Shown in pieces: positions 5,587 to 8,880 of a stretch of DNA of 8,880 bases; position 1 is the first letter of the stretch, and the number at the start of each line of letters is the position of its first letter. The notes under the pieces were generated by a model. The model saw only the letters and a program-made list of their open reading frames with translations. It ran no database searches and was not told the DNA's origin. The DNA comes from Chitinophagaceae bacterium (GTDB lineage: Bacteria; Bacteroidota; Bacteroidia; Chitinophagales; Chitinophagaceae). The translations under genes and the position numbers were made by a program. Location of the stretch: NCBI GenBank assembly GCA_947483345.1, contig CANKNL010000115.1, positions 1 to 8,880 on the forward strand. Reading direction: 5' to 3'.

Positions 5587-5594
5587 TACCTTTG
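5587..5594 (+). promoter_or_regulatory. -7 element of the prfC promoter
   Basis: TACCTTTG is an exact TAnnTTTG match, 61 nt before the prfC ATG, which predicts a leader of about 55 nt. No TTTG is found at the usual 18-20 nt spacing; the nearest (5571-5574) is only 12 nt away. The -33 region is instead occupied by the tandem dyads, so activation by a regulator is conceivable. Confidence 0.45.
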
Positions 5595-5655
5595 CGCCTC
5601 TTAAGCATGAATACGCTGTAATTAGTGTGTTGTGTAAGCAGAATAATAAGTGCAC

Positions 5656-7242
5656 ATGAAGTATATCAACGAAATAAATAGGCGCAAAACCTTTGCCATC
5701 ATCTCTCACCCGGATGCCGGTAAAACAACCTTGACAGAAAAATTTCTATTATTTGGCGGCGCCATACAAACCGCAGGCGCCGTAAAAAGTAATAAGATTA
5801 AAAAGCATGCCACCAGCGATTTTATGGAAATTGAGCGGCAGCGTGGTATTAGTGTGGCCACCAGTGTTATGACTTTTGAATATGACGGGCACCTCATCAA
5901 CTTACTGGATACACCGGGTCATAAAGATTTTGCAGAAGATACTTACCGTACACTAACCGCAGTTGATAGTGTGGTTCTGGTTATCGACAGCGTAAATGGC
6001 GTAGAGGCACAAACACGTCGCCTGATGGAAGTTATTGCCATGCGTAAAACACCTGTTATTGTGTTCATCAATAAAATGGACAGGGATGGTAAAAACCGGT
6101 TCGACCTGTTGGAAGAGATTGAAAATGAATTAAAGATTCAGCTGCATCCCATGACCATGCCCATCAACAGTGGCAAGGATTTTAAAGGGGTGTACGATAT
6201 GCATAAAAAAAGTCTGGTACTTTTTACAGCAGGTACCAAGGCCAATGATGAAGATGTGCTGGAGATAACCGATTTAAATGATGGTATTCTCAATAAAAAA
6301 ATAGGAGAGAAAGACGCCAATATCTTAAGGGAAGATGTAGAATTGATTGAAGGCGTTTATGGCGAATTGCATGAAGCCGATTATCTGAGCGGTAAAACAG
6401 CGCCTGTATTTTTTGGCAGCGCCGTCAATAATTTTGGCGTAAAGGAAATGCTGGATACTTTTATCCGCATTGCACCTACGCCCAGGCCAAGGCATACTAC
6501 AACGCGTGATATAGAACCTGAAGAGGATAAATTCAGTGGGTTTATTTTTAAGATACATGCCAACCTGGATCCCAAGCACCGCGACCGGATCGCTTTTTTA
6601 CGGGTATGCAGTGGCCGTTTTGAGCGCAATGCCTATTACCATCATGTGCGTATGAATAAGGATCTAAGATTCAATAATCCATACAGTTTTTTGGCCCGCC
6701 AAAAAGAAGTAATTGAAGATGCTTACCCCGGCGATGTGGTAGGCTTATTTGATACCGGAAACTTTAAAATTGGGGATACCATGACGGAGGGTGAAGATTT
6801 TTATTTCACCGGTATACCGAGTTTTTCACCTGAAATATTTAAAGAGGTAATTAATAAAGATCCTATGAAAACCAAGCAGTTGGAAAAAGGATTGAGTCAG
6901 CTTACTGATGAAGGTGTGGCCCAATTATTTACCCAATTTGGCGGCAATAAAAAAATAATAGGTTGCGTAGGCGAACTGCAGTTTGAAGTGATACAATATC
7001 GGTTGTTACAGGAGTATGGGGCATCGGTACAAATGAATAATCTGCCGTTTTTTAAAGCCTGCTGGCTAACCGGCAAAGACCCTAAAAAATTAGAAGATTT
7101 CATTAAATATAAACAAGCCAATATTGCGTTGGATAAAGATGAGCATCTGGTTTACCTGGCCAACAGCGAATGGTTCTTAAATACCGAGATACAGAACAAC
7201 CCCGATATAGAATTTCATTTTACGAGTGAGATACATAAGTAA
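5656..7242 (+). CDS. prfC: Peptide chain release factor 3 (RF3)
   Basis: A 528-residue translational GTPase, practically the length of E. coli RF3 (529). RF3 releases RF1/RF2 from the ribosome after peptide hydrolysis. The GTP-binding motifs are G1 SHPDAGKTT (17-25), the switch I region ending RQRGISVATSV (61-71), G3 DTPGH (85-89) and G4 NKMD (139-142). The TSDFMEIERQRG stretch (53-64) distinguishes RF3 from EF-G. The beta-barrel domain II (about 300-385) and the RF3 C-terminal domain (about 390-528, including GCVGELQFEV) follow. The open frame also has GTG at 5650, but ATG 5656 starts the family N-terminus MKYINEINRRKTFAIISHPD. It is likely transcribed from the 5587-5594 box. The next gene begins 37 bp downstream and could be partly read through. 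Confidence 0.97.
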   Translation: MKYINEINRRKTFAIISHPDAGKTTLTEKFLLFGGAIQTAGAVKSNKIKKHATSDFMEIERQRGISVATSVMTFEYDGHLINLLDTPGHKDFAEDTYRTLTAVDSVVLVIDSVNGVEAQTRRLMEVIAMRKTPVIVFINKMDRDGKNRFDLLEEIENELKIQLHPMTMPINSGKDFKGVYDMHKKSLVLFTAGTKANDEDVLEITDLNDGILNKKIGEKDANILREDVELIEGVYGELHEADYLSGKTAPVFFGSAVNNFGVKEMLDTFIRIAPTPRPRHTTTRDIEPEEDKFSGFIFKIHANLDPKHRDRIAFLRVCSGRFERNAYYHHVRMNKDLRFNNPYSFLARQKEVIEDAYPGDVVGLFDTGNFKIGDTMTEGEDFYFTGIPSFSPEIFKEVINKDPMKTKQLEKGLSQLTDEGVAQLFTQFGGNKKIIGCVGELQFEVIQYRLLQEYGASVQMNNLPFFKACWLTGKDPKKLEDFIKYKQANIALDKDEHLVYLANSEWFLNTEIQNNPDIEFHFTSEIHK

Positions 7243-7264
7243 GTAAAAAATCAAAAGTAAAAAA
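7241..7264 (+). repeat. Short A-rich direct repeat after prfC
   Basis: AAGTAAAAAA occurs at 7241-7250 and again at 7255-7264, separated by TCAA. With the preceding AAGT (7237-7240) and the following AAGTAG it forms a degenerate AAGTAAAA-like run in the 37-bp gap between prfC and the small gene. It may be simple slippage sequence, or a trace of the point where the two-gene module joined the locus. Confidence 0.4.
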
Positions 7265-7279
7265 GTAGTAAATTACGGT

Positions 7280-7480
7280 ATGTACAAGTTAGACAAAACC
7301 GTTTTTAGGGTACAAACATTTGCGGAAGCCGAAAGGCGTCATGTTTTTGAAGAAACTGTTCCGCTGTCTGAAAGACTAAATCAAGGTTGGTACCTTTCTG
7401 CAATGGTTCACAGGGTAGATCCTTCTAACCCAATAAAAATGGAAAAGCGCTTAGTTAGCATAAGAAAACACACCAAATAA
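7280..7480 (+). CDS. Small protein of unknown function, partner of the downstream nucleotidyltransferase
   Basis: A 66-residue, basic, probably soluble protein with no signal peptide or membrane segment. It begins MYKLDKTVFRVQTFAEAERR and ends in EKRLVSIRKHTK. I recall small Bacteroidota proteins of the same layout (an LDKT-F start, an 'EAD/EAE' stretch, a '-ERL-' helix, then 'dP-NP-KMDK--FS-RKH'), which often sit before nucleotidyltransferase genes, but I know no assigned function. Its TAA (7478-7480) shares an A with the next ATG (TAATG), so the two are translationally coupled and almost surely expressed in fixed ratio. No clear promoter is seen in the 37 bp upstream, so transcription may continue from prfC or start within it. 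A toxin-antitoxin role is possible but only an inference. Confidence 0.75.
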   Translation: MYKLDKTVFRVQTFAEAERRHVFEETVPLSERLNQGWYLSAMVHRVDPSNPIKMEKRLVSIRKHTK

Positions 7481-7935
7481 TGTCTAACATTTTCAATGAA
7501 GATTTCAGAGATTTTATTGATGCCCTAAATAAGCAACAGGTTGAATATTTGCTTGTTGGTGGCTATGCTGTTATTTTACATGGTTACAGAAGATCAACCG
7601 GCGACATGGATGTTTGGGTAAATGTAACAGCCGATAATCATAAAAAACTTATTAAAGCTTATCTGGCTTTTGGTTTGCCAACTTCTGATATAACTGAAGA
7701 GAATTTTTTACGAAATGAGGAGATGGATGTATTCAGTTATGGTATACCGCCTGTATGTATCGAAATTTTAAAAAAAGTAAAAGGATGCGATTTTGATGAA
7801 GCTTATAAAATCAGTAAACTTTATGATGAAAACGGGTTGCAAATTAGGTTCATACATATCAACACATTAATAGAAGCAAAAACCGCTTCTGGCCGCTACA
7901 AAGATTTAGATGATATTGAAAAGCTCACTCAATAA
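7480..7935 (+). CDS. Minimal nucleotidyltransferase (DUF6036/AbiEii-like fold)
   Basis: A 151-residue protein of the polymerase-beta-type nucleotidyltransferase superfamily. The glycine signature and first metal ligands appear as VGGYAVILHGYRRSTGDMDVWV (26-47): GG at 27-28 and D42/D44 as the DxD pair. A third acidic position may be E95 in CIEIL. The C-terminal EAKTASGRYKDLDDIEKL (132-149) is the tail typical of this Bacteroidota group (DUF6036-like, related to AbiEii/MNT proteins). Catalytic residues appear intact, so it could transfer a nucleotide to a protein or RNA; the substrate is unknown. It overlaps the 66-aa gene by one base. Related enzymes serve as toxins (AbiEii, MenT) or as antitoxins that AMPylate HEPN toxins (MNT), but the partner here is neither an obvious HEPN nor an AbiEi protein. 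The stop lies 2 nt from that of the convergent LamG gene. Confidence 0.8.
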   Translation: MSNIFNEDFRDFIDALNKQQVEYLLVGGYAVILHGYRRSTGDMDVWVNVTADNHKKLIKAYLAFGLPTSDITEENFLRNEEMDVFSYGIPPVCIEILKKVKGCDFDEAYKISKLYDENGLQIRFIHINTLIEAKTASGRYKDLDDIEKLTQ

Positions 7936-7937
7936 AA

Positions 7938-8880
7938 CTACTCCCGTAGCTTAAACGAAACCGAACCATTGGTTTTTTCGGTACTCTTAATATTTACTTC
8001 ATATCTTTTATTACCATCGTAAATTACCATCAGTGCGGTGTTTGGGGGTATGCTGCCCAGGTTTTCGGCATACATCTGTAATTCGTTGCGCTGGTTGCCC
8101 GGTGCAATTTTAATCCAAAAGGTGAGGGGCTTTTCGGTGAGCAGTTGGTGGGTGGTCAGTACCTTATCATTGTAGATCAGGGTAATGCTGTCGCCATCAA
8201 TTTCTCCGTTATCGTAAAGTGTTACTGAAATGGAATCACGCTCTACTGTTATTGTTTGTATCAGATCATTATTTCTTTTTTCCAGAACGGGTTCTTTTAC
8301 TGTTATTACGGGCTCTGTTTTTATATTGTCTTGTTGTTTAATTTCAGTTTTCTTTTCTTCAGTCTTTTTAGTACAAAGGGCCAGTATTTCTTCAGGCGTT
8401 AATGCCCGGTTATAGATCCGTATATCATCCAGGTAACCACGAAACCAAAATGGAAAAAGGGAGTCGTCTGATTTACCTAAATACAGGTCTTCATTATTAG
8501 TAAATGTTTCAGGAAAATAGACTGCATATTTTAACTGGCAGTCTACATAAAGCTTTGCCGTATCGCCATCATTTGTATAAATAACATTGTACAACTGATG
8601 TTTTTTTATATAATCAGTATATGGTTTTAATATCGTTCCGGTACCTCTGAAATTTTGATGCAGGGTATCAACCAGGGTTCCATCACAGCCTGTGCCGGCA
8701 GAAAATAAAGCATCATCAAAACGAAGTGCATAATTACCCGGATTATAATCTCCACCCCCTTTACTAAGTATCTGGCTGGCATGACAGATCCCATAATAAA
8801 AACCTGAAGGTTCAACCATTACGGAAATTGATATCTTGTTGCTGAAATTAAGTGAAGGGCTGTTTGGAATACGCATATAC
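7938..8880 (-). CDS. LamG-domain protein with conserved C-terminal beta domain, 5' end outside window
   Basis: The frame is open to the window edge. The ATG at 8874-8876 is probably internal, because the upstream codon TAT and the sequence 'YMRIPNSPSLNFSN' look like the interior of a LamG domain. At least 313 residues are visible, numbered here from that Met. A LamG/concanavalin-like jelly roll covers about 1-167, ending in the hallmark RGYLDDIRIYNRALTPEEI (146-164). A Lys/Glu-rich linker (170-202) follows. A C-terminal domain (about 208-312) contains LYDNGEIDGDSITL (220-233) and MYAENLGSIPPNTALM (268-283), a pattern I recognise from other Chitinophagaceae proteins without a named function. 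Probably extracytoplasmic (carbohydrate or surface binding), but the N-terminus with any signal peptide is missing. The stop is TAG, 2 nt from the convergent gene. Confidence 0.8.
   Translation of the reverse strand, partial: YMRIPNSPSLNFSNKISISVMVEPSGFYYGICHASQILSKGGGDYNPGNYALRFDDALFSAGTGCDGTLVDTLHQNFRGTGTILKPYTDYIKKHQLYNVIYTNDGDTAKLYVDCQLKYAVYFPETFTNNEDLYLGKSDDSLFPFWFRGYLDDIRIYNRALTPEEILALCTKKTEEKKTEIKQQDNIKTEPVITVKEPVLEKRNNDLIQTITVERDSISVTLYDNGEIDGDSITLIYNDKVLTTHQLLTEKPLTFWIKIAPGNQRNELQMYAENLGSIPPNTALMVIYDGNKRYEVNIKSTEKTNGSVSFKLRE
7961..7981 (+). terminator. Possible terminator for the nucleotidyltransferase module
   Basis: CCGAA (7961-7965) pairs with TTCGG (7977-7981), and within it AACC (7964-7967) can pair with GGTT (7971-7974) followed by TTTT. 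Either way a small hairpin with a T run lies 26-46 nt past the nucleotidyltransferase stop, inside the end of the convergent coding sequence. It is weak and may be coincidental. Confidence 0.25.

Larger units (their letters stand above)
5330..5655. other. Non-coding region between permease and prfC
   Basis: This 326-bp stretch separates two divergent genes. I see no convincing protein: the open frames across it are short and unlike any family I know. It holds the permease promoter and dyad (5334-5355). It also has an AT palindrome (AAAAATATTTTT, 5431-5442) inside a bulged stem, in which GGCT plus GAAAAA pair with TTTTTCAGCC across 5421-5457. Two adjacent dyads follow at 5531-5568, then the prfC -7 box at 5587-5594. 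Nothing definable was seen at 5356-5420 or 5458-5530. Confidence 0.6.

Noticed and set aside
5524..5709. 61-codon minus-strand open frame before prfC
   Set aside because: It overlaps the prfC start and the dyads, shows no family features, and has an unconvincing composition.
7280..7935. Classical HEPN/MNT or AbiEi/AbiEii toxin-antitoxin pair
   Set aside because: The small partner shows no HEPN Rx4-6H motif and is far too short for AbiEi, so a named system cannot be assigned.

Overview
The window looks like a chromosomal segment from a Bacteroidota bacterium, most likely Chitinophagaceae or a near relative. The evidence is moderate-to-low GC, an absence of clear Shine-Dalgarno sequences, several exact TAnnTTTG promoter elements of the Bacteroidetes sigma factor, and proteins of recognisable Bacteroidota flavour (HscB, TsaD, RF3, MacB-type permease, LamG protein). 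Assignments rest on motif reading and remembered family sequences; no search was run.

Layout. Bases 1-128 hold the end of a probable four-helix-bundle (23S rRNA IVP/Avd-like) reading frame that appears shortened. It converges on a tRNA-Leu(CAA) gene (161-244, minus) with a strong intrinsic terminator. Between the tRNA and hscB lies a compact cluster of 8-bp repeats in two opposed blocks (252-365). hscB (minus) and a lysine-ketoglutarate reductase-like oxidoreductase (plus) diverge from a 65-bp region in which their predicted promoters overlap. The oxidoreductase meets a minus-strand run of three genes end to end: a TrmN6-type tRNA methyltransferase, tsaD, and a MacB/FtsX-type ABC permease (in transcription order: permease, tsaD, trmN6-like). 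A 326-bp non-coding stretch (5330-5655) carries promoter elements and several dyads, followed by prfC on the plus strand. Downstream of prfC is a two-gene module, a 66-residue protein of unknown function translationally coupled (TAATG) to a minimal nucleotidyltransferase. The window ends in a LamG-domain protein on the minus strand whose 5' end lies outside.

Functional theme. Most of the window is housekeeping, much of it about decoding: a tRNA, two enzymes that modify position 37 of tRNAs, and peptide chain release factor 3. HscB adds iron-sulfur cluster assembly and the reductase adds lysine catabolism. The accessory parts are the coupled nucleotidyltransferase pair, the LamG protein and the four-helix-bundle remnant.

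I see no CRISPR array, insertion sequence, phage gene or large biosynthetic system. The best candidates for something under-described are the 66-aa protein/nucleotidyltransferase pair, the octanucleotide repeat cluster, and two promoters placed exactly 4 nt before an ATG (hscB and the permease), which predict leaderless mRNAs.
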